A model generated the notes under the pieces. The model ran no database searches, was not told where the DNA came from, and worked only from the letters and a program-made list of their open reading frames with translations. DNA of 64,000 bases, taken from the NCBI RefSeq assembly GCF_045679545.1, contig NZ_CP166194.1, forward strand, positions 1,550,001 through 1,614,000, read 5' to 3'. How positions within the stretch are numbered: the stretch's first letter is position 1; each line of letters opens with the position of its first letter. The DNA is from Enterovibrio sp045679545. GTDB lineage: Bacteria > Pseudomonadota > Gammaproteobacteria > Enterobacterales > Vibrionaceae. Positions 9,013 to 18,040 of this stretch are shown one piece after another. The translations under genes and the position numbers were made by a program.

Positions 9013-9153
9013 TTGTTGGGGCTTGGCGAGTGATTCGTTCAGTCTCATTTGCCAAGCCAATGCTAGTTACCCATATTCTTACCTTTAAAATCACACAGTT
9101 ACTTAAGCTTGGGTTACACTCATTTCAATGTGAATCAACAAACCGCGCTTTTC

Positions 9154-10530
9154 ATGTTTAATATGTCGAAATACCTCGTTCTCGCGACAGTTTTAGTCGC
9201 ACCTTTTGGTTGGGCTGAGTCAGCAGATATTCAAGGCGATCACACCGTAGAAACAGAAACGGTGGGAACTGGCAGTGTTGAAGCATTGCGCCTTAAGCGC
9301 AGCGAAAACTGGGGCATTGCTGCCACGATACGGACGGGTAGCATCCCTTATGCCGATGCAGGTAGTGCCAATGTATCCAGTTTTGTGCCCATGATGTTTT
9401 ATCAAGATGAAGCCTTTTTCATTAATGGCACCGAAGGTGGTATCCGTTTATGGGAAGAAGGCGATTGGCGCGCGAATGCCATTCTTCGTATGCGCTTTAT
9501 TGATTTACCTACCGCAGTGCAGAACGACATTGGGGGCGATACGGGAGATTTTGGTTTCCAGCTAAAACGTCAACTTGGTGATGGTTGGTATGCCGATCTT
9601 GATGTGCTGTCAGACAAAGATTACCGTTTTCACGGTATTGCAACGCTGGGTAAGCAAGTTTTCACCGAGGATTTTGACCTCGATGCGACTATTTCAGCAC
9701 GCTACAAAGATGCTGACTTTAATAGTTTCTATTACGGTTTGTCTGAATACCGAAATGACGGTGTGCGCATCGGAGCAGGTGTCGATTTAAAAGCAGGGGT
9801 TAGAGGGCGTTACCATGTCTATTCTAACCTTTATCTTGTCGGTGCGGCGTACGCCACTTATCTTGATGAAAATGTGCGCCATGCACCCACCATCGATGCG
9901 AATTGGCAGGGTGAGGTTTATGCAGGTTTTGGTTTCTTCAATGACAACAAGCGACATGGAGAGCGAGAGATCACCACTCGGCCATATTGGCGTTTAGCGT
10001 ATGGTTGGGCAACGCCTTCAAACATTGGTGAGATCATTGCGGGTGATACGAAAAAAGATCCATATGGCAATACCCTAACGTCAGTCTTCTATGGTCACCC
10101 ATTGGCTGATTCTTTGTTTGGTGTTCCGCTAGATATTTACCTGACACCAGGTTTTGTCTGGCATTGGAGTTCCGAGGTTCAGGCGTCTTCGCCAGAATTC
10201 GTCATGGCGATCAAAGCGTATTATACGGTTGATTGGCCAACGAAATGGCGTATTGGCTTCGCTGAGGGCCTTTCGTATGTAAACAACATTACTTATGTAG
10301 AAAGTACAGAACTCAACGAGAAAGGATATGAACCGAGTCAATTGCTTAACTACCTCGATCTCTCACTTGATGTGAATGTTGGCGATCTGATTGGTCAGAA
10401 GAATTTGAATAACATCTGGTTGGGCTATTCAATTCATCATCGCTCGGCAATCTTTGAAAAGGCGAGTCAGTTTGGTCGAATCAAGGGTGGCAGTAATTAC
10501 AACACGATTTATCTGCAGATGGATTTCTAG
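9154..10530 (+). CDS. Outer-membrane protein, MipA/OmpV-like with PagL-like C-terminus
   Basis: A secreted beta-barrel protein of about 458 residues. The N-terminus (MSKYLVLATVLVAPFGWAES) is a signal peptide and the protein ends in phenylalanine (YLQMDF), as outer-membrane barrels do. The first half (GIAATIRTGSIPYAD through FQLKRQLGDGWYADLD) resembles the MipA/OmpV family. The last 150 residues differ and end with a HHRS motif (H428-S431) and GGSNYNT, reminiscent of the His-x-Ser site of PagL-type lipid A deacylases. It is nearly twice the length of a plain OmpV. The start could equally be the ATG at 9163; neither has a clear ribosome site. Function beyond an outer-membrane location is not established. 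Confidence 0.72.
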   Translation: MFNMSKYLVLATVLVAPFGWAESADIQGDHTVETETVGTGSVEALRLKRSENWGIAATIRTGSIPYADAGSANVSSFVPMMFYQDEAFFINGTEGGIRLWEEGDWRANAILRMRFIDLPTAVQNDIGGDTGDFGFQLKRQLGDGWYADLDVLSDKDYRFHGIATLGKQVFTEDFDLDATISARYKDADFNSFYYGLSEYRNDGVRIGAGVDLKAGVRGRYHVYSNLYLVGAAYATYLDENVRHAPTIDANWQGEVYAGFGFFNDNKRHGEREITTRPYWRLAYGWATPSNIGEIIAGDTKKDPYGNTLTSVFYGHPLADSLFGVPLDIYLTPGFVWHWSSEVQASSPEFVMAIKAYYTVDWPTKWRIGFAEGLSYVNNITYVESTELNEKGYEPSQLLNYLDLSLDVNVGDLIGQKNLNNIWLGYSIHHRSAIFEKASQFGRIKGGSNYNTIYLQMDF

Positions 10531-10613
10531 GCATAGCAGCAAGCACCTTACTTAACGTGAATGTGAGCATAGGTGTTTAATGTGAATACAGCTGGGGAGC
10601 AATCTGACACAAC

Positions 10614-10643
10614 AAAGAAGTGGGCGTTAGAGCCCGCTTCTTT
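10614..10643. terminator. Bidirectional terminator-like hairpin
   Basis: A 12-bp stem with one G-T pair (AAAGAAGTGGGC with GCCCGCTTCTTT) and a 6-base loop lies between the convergent outer-membrane protein gene and the NTF2-like gene. T-rich flanks on both sides fit termination from either direction. Confidence 0.75.
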
Positions 10644-10655
10644 CATATTTGGCGC

Positions 10656-11132
10656 TTAGGCTGTGTAAGGTAGGTAACCGGTGAAGCCCACAATTTTCCA
10701 ACCTGATTCAGTTTGTTTGAGGTAATACAAGGTTTGCCACTTTAGTACCTCAGGCTCTTGTCCGACGACCTGAATCGTGCCATCAAACTGCTTGCGAGCA
10801 ATGGCTTTGCCGTCTTTTACTTCGATTTGTTCGAGGGTAGTCAATGTATGAATAGCGTCTTGTAGAGGCTCGGCATACTCGGTATCTAGGCTTGCGCGCG
10901 CTGCTTCCAGCCATGAATCTCGGTAATCTTCAAAACGTGAAAATGCCAAATTCCAGTTACCAGGGTCTTGGTCGAACCCGGCGTTAACGGCAAAAAACTC
11001 GTGTTGCAGAAAATCGTTCTCGACCATTGACCAATCCGCTTGGGTATAAGCCAAAATGTCTTTGGCGACTAACATGTCCCAAATTTCTTCTCGGTCGGCA
11101 TCTTTGCCCAAAAATGGATTGCTTTTAATCAC
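10656..11132 (-). CDS. SnoaL/NTF2-like fold protein of unknown function
   Basis: A small protein of about 158 residues. The pattern of an N-terminal helix pair, acidic middle and beta-strands ending in TLYYLKQTESGWKIVGFTGYLP matches the NTF2-like/SnoaL superfamily, whose members range from isomerases to binding proteins. No signal peptide is visible, so it is probably cytoplasmic. I prefer the GTG at 11132, which has GGAG six bases upstream; a TTG at 11144 would add four residues. It is convergent with the OmpV-like gene and stands alone. No substrate or pathway can be assigned. Confidence 0.62.
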   Translation of the reverse strand: MIKSNPFLGKDADREEIWDMLVAKDILAYTQADWSMVENDFLQHEFFAVNAGFDQDPGNWNLAFSRFEDYRDSWLEAARASLDTEYAEPLQDAIHTLTTLEQIEVKDGKAIARKQFDGTIQVVGQEPEVLKWQTLYYLKQTESGWKIVGFTGYLPYTA

Positions 11133-11362
11133 TTGTGACTCCAACAGGATGATTGTGCTGAGGCCTCATGAAACGGGATTTGCTTGCAAAAGAAAATGCT
11201 GGACTGACAATGCTGAGAGGGAGATCGATTTTCACTTGATGAGAAAGGAAAAAAGAGGGCTTCGAAAAGCCCTAACATGAAAAAAACAAAACCAAGACGC
11301 TAGATTTGTCACTGTCTAACGTCTGACGTTTTGCTGTTGGCAATCGGTGTGGCTTTAAAAAG

Positions 11363-11390
11363 CCAATGTTAAAAAACCAATGTTAAAAAA
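11363..11390. repeat. Exact 14-bp tandem duplication
   Basis: CCAATGTTAAAAAA occurs twice back to back just downstream of azoR. It follows a small hairpin (TGGCTTTAAAAAGCCA). Read on the minus strand, the runs of six T may assist termination of azoR. Confidence 0.7.
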
Positions 11391-11396
11391 CGCGTG

Positions 11397-11987
11397 TCAA
11401 TCAACCAAAGCTGCTAAATCTTGAGCTGCTTTTTCAAGTGATGCTTTTGCTGGTGCTTCACCCATGGCAAGCGCTTCACTGTAAACAAATTCAATGTCTG
11501 AAATACCAATGAAGTTCAATATGGTCTTGATATGTCCAGTCACATGGTCATTCGGCGTACCTTTGTGAATCCCGCCACGTGTGGTGACAACAATGGCTTT
11601 CTTTCCGGTCAATAGCCCTTTAGGGCCTTGCTCCGTATACGCAAATGTCACACCGGCACGAGCAATCAAATCAAACCAATTTTTCAATTGAGTTGGAATG
11701 GAAAAGTTGTACATAGGCGCGGCAATCACCAAGGTGTCACTGGCTTTGATTTCATTAATAAGCTGATCAGAAAGTGCCAGAGCTTCTTGTTGACGAAGCG
11801 TTGGGTTTTCCGCACCGCGAAGACCTGTTGCGATTTCACCGTCTAATACAGGAAGTGGGTGTGCGGCTAAATCACGTTCGATAATGAAATTGTCGTGGCC
11901 TAATTGCTCAACCATGCCATCAATCAATTTTGTTGAAGACGAAAATTCACCAAGAATGCTCGATTTTAGAACCAGTACATTTGCCAT
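11397..11987 (-). CDS. azoR: FMN-dependent NADH-azoreductase
   Basis: A cytoplasmic flavodoxin-fold NADH:quinone/azo reductase of 196 residues, close to the roughly 200 expected. The FMN phosphate-binding start (VLVLKSSILGEFSSSTKL), the PMYNFSIPTQLKNWFD segment at about 94-109 and the TTRGGIH motif are all AzoR hallmarks. Family members reduce quinones and azo compounds by two-electron transfer and help with thiol or quinone stress. The ATG at 11987 follows AGGGTATG. It is monocistronic; no regulator is encoded beside it. Confidence 0.93.
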   Translation of the reverse strand: MANVLVLKSSILGEFSSSTKLIDGMVEQLGHDNFIIERDLAAHPLPVLDGEIATGLRGAENPTLRQQEALALSDQLINEIKASDTLVIAAPMYNFSIPTQLKNWFDLIARAGVTFAYTEQGPKGLLTGKKAIVVTTRGGIHKGTPNDHVTGHIKTILNFIGISDIEFVYSEALAMGEAPAKASLEKAAQDLAALVD

Positions 11988-12132
11988 TTCATACCCTATT
12001 AATAGTCGTGTTTGGTGTGTCTTATTGTTGTGAAGAACTATAGAGAAAGGGTAGCAGGCAAAAAAGCGGAAAAATCTGGGGGTAGTGTTCGAAAATATTG
12101 AATGAGATAACGCTTGCTGAATGTGAACCTAT

Positions 12133-12160
12133 AAAAAAGGCTTCCTACAGGAAGCCTTTC
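12133..12160 (-). terminator. Terminator of the nrdJ operon
   Basis: An 11-bp stem (AAAGGCTTCCT with AGGAAGCCTTT) with a run of six T on the minus strand lies just after the nrdJb stop. Confidence 0.88.
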
Positions 12161-12176
12161 TCGAGTAATTATGCGT

Positions 12177-12875
12177 TTAACCGCACTTAGAATCGCCGCA
12201 GTTTAGGCAAGTCTGGCAGCCGTCTTTTACAACTACTGCTTTATTGTGGCACTTGTAGCAAAGGGTCGCACTTGGCGGGAAGCCGGTGTTCACTTCTTCT
12301 GCCTTGGGTTCGGCTTTTGCGGTGTTCTCTGCGCGCTTGGCTTCTAGAAAGGCTTTTTGGTGCTCATCCATTTCTGGGTTGTGCAACATGCCAATTTCCA
12401 TCAGGTGCTGTTCAATGACGTTGCCGATTTCTGCAATCAACGAAGGCACATATTTGCCTTTGTTCCAGTAACCGCCTTTTGGATCGAACACTGAACGAAG
12501 TTCTTCTACCAAGAACGTGCAATCGCCACCTTTACGGAACACCGCAGAGATAATGCGCGTTAACGCCACAATCCATTGGTAATGTTCAAGGCTTTTGCTA
12601 TTGATGAAAATCTCGAACGGTTGACGCATTGCGTGATCCGTCCCTTCGTTTAACACCACATCGTTGATGGTGATAAACAGCGAGTGTTCAGAAACATGCT
12701 CAGGGGTTTTTAGCTTGTATGTGGTGCCAAGCAAAATTTCTGGGCGCGGCATTTCTTCATGCATGGTTTCGAGCGTTGGAGTCACTTCCTCCACCTGTTG
12801 GACAGGCGCTTCTTGAACGGCGTCTTTGCTTTTAACTTTGTAAGAAACAATTTTGCTTTCGATTTTACGTGTCAT
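12177..12875 (-). CDS. nrdJb: Class II ribonucleotide reductase accessory subunit NrdJb (TSCPD domain)
   Basis: A 232-residue protein that corresponds to the separate NrdJb chain known from Pseudomonas. It holds a TSCPD domain (about 65-165; FEIFINSKSLEHYQWIVALTRIISAVFRKGGD) and ends in a cysteine-rich tail: C206xxC209, C220xxC223xxC226 and C231. In class II reductases this C-terminal tail binds zinc and carries the cysteine pair that re-reduces the active site. The gene lies 93 bases after nrdJa on the same strand, and the terminator downstream closes the unit. Residues 17-45 are low-complexity and acidic, probably a flexible linker. Confidence 0.88.
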   Translation of the reverse strand: MTRKIESKIVSYKVKSKDAVQEAPVQQVEEVTPTLETMHEEMPRPEILLGTTYKLKTPEHVSEHSLFITINDVVLNEGTDHAMRQPFEIFINSKSLEHYQWIVALTRIISAVFRKGGDCTFLVEELRSVFDPKGGYWNKGKYVPSLIAEIGNVIEQHLMEIGMLHNPEMDEHQKAFLEAKRAENTAKAEPKAEEVNTGFPPSATLCYKCHNKAVVVKDGCQTCLNCGDSKCG

Positions 12876-12968
12876 AACGAATTACTTCTTCATAGTGGAT
12901 GGCCTGGTTGCAAGCCATCCCAACAGTTTGCGTACCTGAGTATGTTGTCTATTCAGGTATACGGATGG

Positions 12969-15125
12969 TTAAAACTTACCGTAGTAGCCTTCTTTCAGCG
13001 CATCGTAGAGGTTAGCCGCCGAGTGAATTTCACCGTCGTACTCAATCTTTTCGTTGCCCTTGGCTTCGAAAGTTGATCCGTCTTCTAGTGTAAATACATA
13101 CGTGGTGTTTTCGAGATCTTCTTCTTTCACCAATACACCTTGGAACACTTCTGGGTTGAAGCGGAAGGTCGTACAGCCTTTCAGGCCTTTGTCGTAAGCA
13201 TCCATGTAGATGTTTTTGAAGTCTTCAAACGGGAAATCAGTCGGGACGTTAGCTGTCTTCGAAATTGAAGAGTCAATCCAACGCTGCGCGGCAGCTTGAA
13301 CTTCAACATGTTGACTTGGCGTAATGTCATCAGCAGTAATGAAGTACTCTGGCAATTGCTCGTCTTCTTTGGTGCTGTAAGGCATTGCTTTGGTGTTGAT
13401 CAGTTCGCGATAAGCCAGCAGTTCGAAGCTGAATACATCAACACTTTCTTTTGATTTCTTGCCCGGTTTAATCACGTTACGCGTGTAGTGATGCGCAAAG
13501 CTTGGTTCGATACCGTTACTTGCGTTATTCGCAAGCGACAGTGAAATAGTGCCCGTTGGCGCAATAGAACTGTGGTGCGTAAAGCGACCGCCTTTCTCTG
13601 CCAGTTTCTTGATCAAATCTGGGCGAATATCGCCGATTTGCTGCATATAGCGGCTGTATTTCGCGTGAAGGACTTTGCCTTTTACCTTGTCGCCGATTTT
13701 GATGCCGTCTGCTGCCATTTCAGGGCGAAGACGCAGCATCTTAGCGGTAACAACGAACTCTTGGTCCATTACTGGCGCAACGCCTTTTTCTTCGGCAAGT
13801 GCAACAGCTTGTTCCCAACCGGTGATCGCCATTTCCTGAGAAACTTGCTCAGTAAACGCAATAGACGCCGCGCTGCCGTATTTGTGGCGAAGCATGGTCA
13901 GGGTAGAACCTAGACCGAGGAAGCCCATACCATGGCGGCGTTTGGTTTCGATCTCTTCACGCTGTTTGGCTAACGGCAATTGGTTAATCTCAACCACGTT
14001 ATCAAGCATGCGAGTGAAAGTGGCTACGACCTTGCGATACATTTCCCAATCGAAACGTGCGTTTTCAGTGAATGGATCACGAACGAATTTGGTCAGGTTA
14101 ACCGAGCCCAATAGACACGCGCCATACGGCGGGAGAGGTTGCTCGCCACAAGGGTTGGTGGCACGAATCTCTTCGCAGAACCAGTTGTTGTTCATCTGGT
14201 TTACTTTGTCGATCAGAATGAAGCCTGGCTCAGCATAATCGTAGGTTGACGTCATGATGACGTTCCAAAGATTACGCGCTGGCATGGTGCGGTAAATCTT
14301 GCACGCAATGCGGCCGAGTTCGTCTTCAACAAACCCTTCGCTGCTTGGCCAATCAGCCCAAACGATGCTGGCATCGTTATTCAGGTCAGTTTTGTCCTGG
14401 CGCGCTTCTTTTTCGGTAATAGGGAAGATCAACTGCCATTCGCCGTCGTTCTTCACTGCTTCAATGAATTCTTCGTTGATCAGGAGTGACAAGTTGAATT
14501 GGCGTAGACGGCCATTCTCACGCTTGGCACGGATGAACTCCATCACGTCAGGGTGACGAATGTCCATGGTACCCATTTGCGCACCACGACGACCGCCCGC
14601 AGAGGAAACGGTAAAGCACATCTTGTCGTAGATATCCATGAACGACAGTGGGCCAGAGGTGTATGCACCAGCGCCTGATACAAAGGCGCCACGAGGGCGT
14701 AGGGTAGAGAAGTCGTAGCCAATTCCACAACCCGCTTTTAGGGTTAGGCCTGCTTCATGAACTTTACCTAGGATGTCATCCATTGAATCTTCAATGGTGC
14801 CGCTAACCGTACAGTTGATGGTAGACGTTGCAGGCTTGTGCTCGAAAGCGCCAGCGTTAGACGTGATGCGTCCTGCTGGGATTGCGCCGTGACGCAGTGC
14901 CCACAAAAATTCTTGGTACCATTTGTCTTGTACCGATTTCTCTTCGAGATCGGCAAGTGCACGAGCAACACGTTTGAATGTGTCATCGAGTGTGACATCG
15001 ATTGCTTCACCGTGTTTGCTTTTTAAGCGGTACTTGCTGTCCCAGATTTCCATAGACGTATCTTGGTATGGAATTGCGAGAACACCAGTAGGTTCGATTT
15101 CAGAAGCTGACTTGGTTTTGGCCAT
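12969..15125 (-). CDS. nrdJ: Adenosylcobalamin-dependent (class II) ribonucleotide reductase catalytic subunit
   Basis: This 718-residue enzyme reduces ribonucleotides to deoxyribonucleotides with adenosylcobalamin as the radical source, so it works with or without oxygen. The radical-site triad N324-C326-E328 lies in the NPCGEQPL motif, and the redox-active pair is probably C105 (INCTVSG) and C337 (GACLLGS). The finger loop near 135 (GCGIGYDFS) and the PTGTISL segment are family features. The C-terminal zinc tail is absent because it is encoded separately by nrdJb. I chose the ATG at 15125, with an AGGTG ribosome site; a GTG at 15137 would overlap that site. NrdR-like boxes lie upstream. Confidence 0.93.
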   Translation of the reverse strand: MAKTKSASEIEPTGVLAIPYQDTSMEIWDSKYRLKSKHGEAIDVTLDDTFKRVARALADLEEKSVQDKWYQEFLWALRHGAIPAGRITSNAGAFEHKPATSTINCTVSGTIEDSMDDILGKVHEAGLTLKAGCGIGYDFSTLRPRGAFVSGAGAYTSGPLSFMDIYDKMCFTVSSAGGRRGAQMGTMDIRHPDVMEFIRAKRENGRLRQFNLSLLINEEFIEAVKNDGEWQLIFPITEKEARQDKTDLNNDASIVWADWPSSEGFVEDELGRIACKIYRTMPARNLWNVIMTSTYDYAEPGFILIDKVNQMNNNWFCEEIRATNPCGEQPLPPYGACLLGSVNLTKFVRDPFTENARFDWEMYRKVVATFTRMLDNVVEINQLPLAKQREEIETKRRHGMGFLGLGSTLTMLRHKYGSAASIAFTEQVSQEMAITGWEQAVALAEEKGVAPVMDQEFVVTAKMLRLRPEMAADGIKIGDKVKGKVLHAKYSRYMQQIGDIRPDLIKKLAEKGGRFTHHSSIAPTGTISLSLANNASNGIEPSFAHHYTRNVIKPGKKSKESVDVFSFELLAYRELINTKAMPYSTKEDEQLPEYFITADDITPSQHVEVQAAAQRWIDSSISKTANVPTDFPFEDFKNIYMDAYDKGLKGCTTFRFNPEVFQGVLVKEEDLENTTYVFTLEDGSTFEAKGNEKIEYDGEIHSAANLYDALKEGYYGKF

Positions 15126-15179
15126 TATGAATTGCACCTCGAGAGTAATGCCGACTTGTTGAGCGAAGCTTGGCCAAAG

Positions 15180-15193
15180 ACACTATATTGTGT
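15180..15193 (-). promoter_or_regulatory. NrdR box, proximal
   Basis: ACACTATATTGTGT is a near-palindrome matching the NrdR-box consensus (ACACTATATATTGTGT-like). NrdR is the ATP/dATP-sensing repressor of ribonucleotide reductase operons. It lies about 55 bases upstream of the nrdJ start. Confidence 0.75.
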
Positions 15194-15219
15194 CTCTGAT
15201 TGGCAAGGGCGCAGATCAA

Positions 15220-15235
15220 ACCACTATATCGTGTG
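15220..15235 (-). promoter_or_regulatory. NrdR box, distal, overlapping a likely -10 element
   Basis: ACCACTATATCGTGTG is a second NrdR-like box, offset 41 bases from the first, about four helical turns. On the minus strand it contains TATAGT, a plausible -10, with TTGTCA about 19 bases upstream as a weak -35. A third, poorer half-box (TATAGTGTG) begins at 15291. Confidence 0.65.
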
Positions 15236-15754
15236 ATCTTCAAGTCTTGACAAGCAGAGTTTCTGGAACAAATTTTACTTCTCTTTACGGTATAGTGTGT
15301 TGTGTGTACAAACCGTTCTTGTCGTGAAACCAATTAAGGAGACAATGACCGAAATTTGGCCACATTCACCAATTTCAACACACGTCATGAAAGGCGCAAA
15401 ACCTGTTAAAAGAAGGTTGCTAGTTGTCATGGTGTGCTAAATCACAGTGAACCATCAGTAAAAAACTCTCGAATTGTTCGCGATGTAGCCAAGCTGACAG
15501 TGAATGGTTTAAAACAGTTGGCATTGGATGATTTTTTGTCGTATTAAAGCGCAACCGTTTGTCTGTTCACAAGTTTTCAATACGCGGTGCACTGTGTTTG
15601 AGGAAGGTCTACTATCTCTAGATGCCGATAAATAATGTTGCCAATGGGTTGCCATTGTAAATACAATGTTGAGTTTCCTGTGTGAAAAATGCCAAGCGCG
15701 ATATCAAATCAGCCTTGAGAACAGAGTAATGACAAGATTTGAGGAAAGGCGCGA
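15236..15754. other. Long intergenic region between nrdJ and the HAD gene
   Basis: About 520 bases with no convincing gene. A short frame on the minus strand (15100-15333) lacks protein-like composition. A small inverted repeat, CATTGT-AAAT-ACAATG, lies at 15653-15668. The promoter of the HAD gene must be here but is not obvious. Confidence 0.5.
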
Positions 15755-16435
15755 ATGAATCTCTTTATGTTAGATGTCGATGGTACGCTCATCGACAGTT
15801 ATGATTTTGACTCCGATTGCTTTCGAGCAGCGGTTGAAGAAGTGTTAGGCCTGCAGTTGACGGATGACTGGGGCGCGTTCACCAATGTGACGGATGTGGG
15901 CGTTTTAGAAGAACTGATTGAACAACAGGGTATGCGTCATGAAAGAATGCGTATTCTACGTGAAGTGAAAAGCTTGTTCTTACAAAAGCTTCGCGCTTAT
16001 ATTGCGTCCAATCCAGATAAACTGGTGGCAACACCGGGTGCGATCAAGTTTGTGAATGACATGAAGTCTCATCCAAATGTGGTGCTGGCCATAGCAACGG
16101 GTGGCTGGGAAGAGTCTGCGCGGATGAAGCTAAAAGCGGCTGGGTTTGATGTGAGTGGCGTTAGCTTTGCCTCGTGTTCAGATGCAATGACGCGCAGCGA
16201 GATCATGGCATTGGCCGCGTTTCGTGCCAAGCAAGATACCGGCGCAGTGTTCAGCCGCCGAGTGTACTTTGGCGATGGCGAGTGGGACAAAATGGCCACC
16301 AATACATTAGGGTATGAATTTGTCGCCGTGGGCACAAAAGTGCAGCATCATACGAGAATCCCTAACTTCGTTCATTATGATGCTATCTTCGGTAAACTTG
16401 GTCTGATTAACATGTTAAATGCCAAATCAGCCTAA
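15755..16435 (+). CDS. HAD-superfamily hydrolase, phosphoglycolate phosphatase-like
   Basis: A cytoplasmic HAD-fold phosphatase of 226 residues. Motif I (DVDGTL) supplies the nucleophile D7 and acid D9, motif II is the ATGGW segment near residue 114, and motif IV is VYFGDGEWD near 170, with an alpha-helical cap between I and II. The fold is that of Gph-like phosphatases, but the substrate cannot be told from sequence. The ATG at 15755 has a GAGGAAAGG ribosome region. It is a single gene closed by a strong terminator. Confidence 0.85.
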   Translation: MNLFMLDVDGTLIDSYDFDSDCFRAAVEEVLGLQLTDDWGAFTNVTDVGVLEELIEQQGMRHERMRILREVKSLFLQKLRAYIASNPDKLVATPGAIKFVNDMKSHPNVVLAIATGGWEESARMKLKAAGFDVSGVSFASCSDAMTRSEIMALAAFRAKQDTGAVFSRRVYFGDGEWDKMATNTLGYEFVAVGTKVQHHTRIPNFVHYDAIFGKLGLINMLNAKSA

Positions 16436-16472
16436 TGTTTTTCATGTAAAGACAGATCTGAAGTGAAAACAG

Positions 16473-16500
16473 AAACAGCGCCGTTTAGCGCTGTTTTTTT
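16473..16500 (+). terminator. Rho-independent terminator after the HAD gene
   Basis: A perfect 9-bp stem (AAACAGCGC with GCGCTGTTT), a 6-base loop and an uninterrupted T-run. The opposite strand lacks a T-run. Confidence 0.92.
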
Positions 16501-16529
16501 GTGTTAACGTAAATGTTTACGGATCAGGT

Positions 16530-17921
16530 TTACGCACTAGCGTGGGCTGATTCGTCGCGTTTTGCCGTCAGTTTCCGTTTCAGGGAATCAAAGTAAGCGT
16601 TAGTTTCATCAGCGACGACATGCCGTAACAAGATCAACCCAATCAAGTTAGGCACTGCCATTAATCCGTTCACAATATCGGCGATTAACCAAATCATATC
16701 CAGCTTGATAAACGCGCCAGAAAGTACAAGGGCGACGAATACAATTTTGTATGCCAGTACCGCTCGTTGGCCGAACAAATACACCACACAGCGTTCACCG
16801 TAGTAGTTCCAGCCCAAAATGGTGGTGAAGGCAAAGAACATCAAGCCAATGGCAACCACCATTGGGCCAAACCCTTCATTTAGCCCCAATGAGAAGGCTT
16901 CCGTCGTCATTCGCGCACCTTCGATATCCATTGACCATACACCGGTTAGCACCAGAGCAAGTCCTGTCATTGAGCAGATGACGATGGTATCGAGGAAGGT
17001 ACCAACCATTGATATCAGCCCCTGACGAACGCACGAGTTGGTTTGAGCCGATGCTGCTGCCATAGGCGCGCTACCTAGGCCAGATTCATTTGAAAACACG
17101 CCACGCGCCACACCTGATTGAATGGCCAGCATAATGGTTGCGCCAACGAACCCCCCGGTTGCAGCCGTTCCTGTGAACGCTGATTCAACGATCAAGCTAA
17201 TCGCGGATGGAATCGCACTGGCGTGATTGAACAATATCGCCGCACAAGCCGTGACGTAAATAACGGTCATGGTCGGGATGATCTTGCTTGCCATGCCCGC
17301 GATGGATTTGATGCCCCCAATCGTAACCGCAGCAACCAAAAGGGTGAGCACAATGGCTGTGACTGCATGAGGAATGTTAAACGCGATTTGACTTGCATCG
17401 ACAATGGCATTCACTTGCGGGAAGGTGCCGATACCGAAACAAGCGACACCAATCGTGAAGAATGCAAACAGGCGAGCGAGCCATTTTTTTCCTGCGCCTT
17501 TTTCAAGGTACAGCATTGGGCCACCGAGCATGTTGCCATTTGCATCTTGTTCCCGGTATTTCACGGCGAGCAGACATTCGGCGTATTTTGTCGCCATGCC
17601 GAACAAGGCTGCCATCCACATCCAGAATAGCGCGCCAGGACCACCAAGTTTGATGGCGGTGGCAACACCGACGATATTACCTGTTCCAATGGTGGCGGAA
17701 AGGGCGGTGCACAATGCGGCGAAACTGGATACATCGCCTTTGTCTTTTACATTCTTTTCTTTGGTGAAAAGGTAGGTAAGTGCCAAAGGGAGTTTGAAAA
17801 ACTGAATGGCGCCAAGGCGGAAGGTGAAATACACACCTGTGCCAACAAGCAGCAGCAAGAGTGGTGGACCCCAAACGAGGTTATCAACGATTTCAAGTAG
17901 GTTGTGTAGTGAGTGGTTCAT
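16530..17921 (-). CDS. Sodium:alanine/glycine symporter (AGCS family)
   Basis: A 463-residue inner-membrane carrier with about 11 membrane segments that co-imports sodium and small neutral amino acids. AGCS signatures are the N-terminal GTGVYFTFRLGAIQFF, SALSATIGTGNIVGVATAI near residue 73, NESGLGSAPMAAASAQT near 277 and TTILGWNYYGERC near 365. The ATG at 17921 is preceded by AAAGGGGG. Directly upstream is a tandem glycine riboswitch, so glycine or alanine is the likely substrate and glycine the signal. The same pairing is the classic Vibrio cholerae VC1422 arrangement. Confidence 0.95.
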   Translation of the reverse strand: MNHSLHNLLEIVDNLVWGPPLLLLLVGTGVYFTFRLGAIQFFKLPLALTYLFTKEKNVKDKGDVSSFAALCTALSATIGTGNIVGVATAIKLGGPGALFWMWMAALFGMATKYAECLLAVKYREQDANGNMLGGPMLYLEKGAGKKWLARLFAFFTIGVACFGIGTFPQVNAIVDASQIAFNIPHAVTAIVLTLLVAAVTIGGIKSIAGMASKIIPTMTVIYVTACAAILFNHASAIPSAISLIVESAFTGTAATGGFVGATIMLAIQSGVARGVFSNESGLGSAPMAAASAQTNSCVRQGLISMVGTFLDTIVICSMTGLALVLTGVWSMDIEGARMTTEAFSLGLNEGFGPMVVAIGLMFFAFTTILGWNYYGERCVVYLFGQRAVLAYKIVFVALVLSGAFIKLDMIWLIADIVNGLMAVPNLIGLILLRHVVADETNAYFDSLKRKLTAKRDESAHASA

Positions 17922-17997
17922 TTATCCCCCTTTAATATCTGATTATTCTTAGTAAACGTAAGAAAAATTAGACTTTGATTAAAAGGAGGAGAATAGC

Positions 17998-18040
17998 CGC
18001 AAAAAGCAGCAGTAAAGTGGGTACTTTATTGCGGTTATCT
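17998..18040 (-). promoter_or_regulatory. Expression-platform hairpin of the glycine riboswitch
   Basis: Downstream of aptamer 2 the minus strand can form a long stem from GGAGATA plus CCGCA paired with TGCGG plus TATTCTCC, with a nested AAAGT/ACTTT stem. It could switch with the end of aptamer 2. Whether it acts on transcription or translation is not clear from sequence. Confidence 0.6.

Noticed and set aside
15285..15305. Third NrdR-like box (TATAGTGTG)
   Set aside because: Only one half matches the consensus; kept as a note and not as a feature.
15430..15447. CRP-like site (TGTGC-TAAA-TCACA)
   Set aside because: The spacer is four bases where CRP sites need six, so symmetry does not fit.
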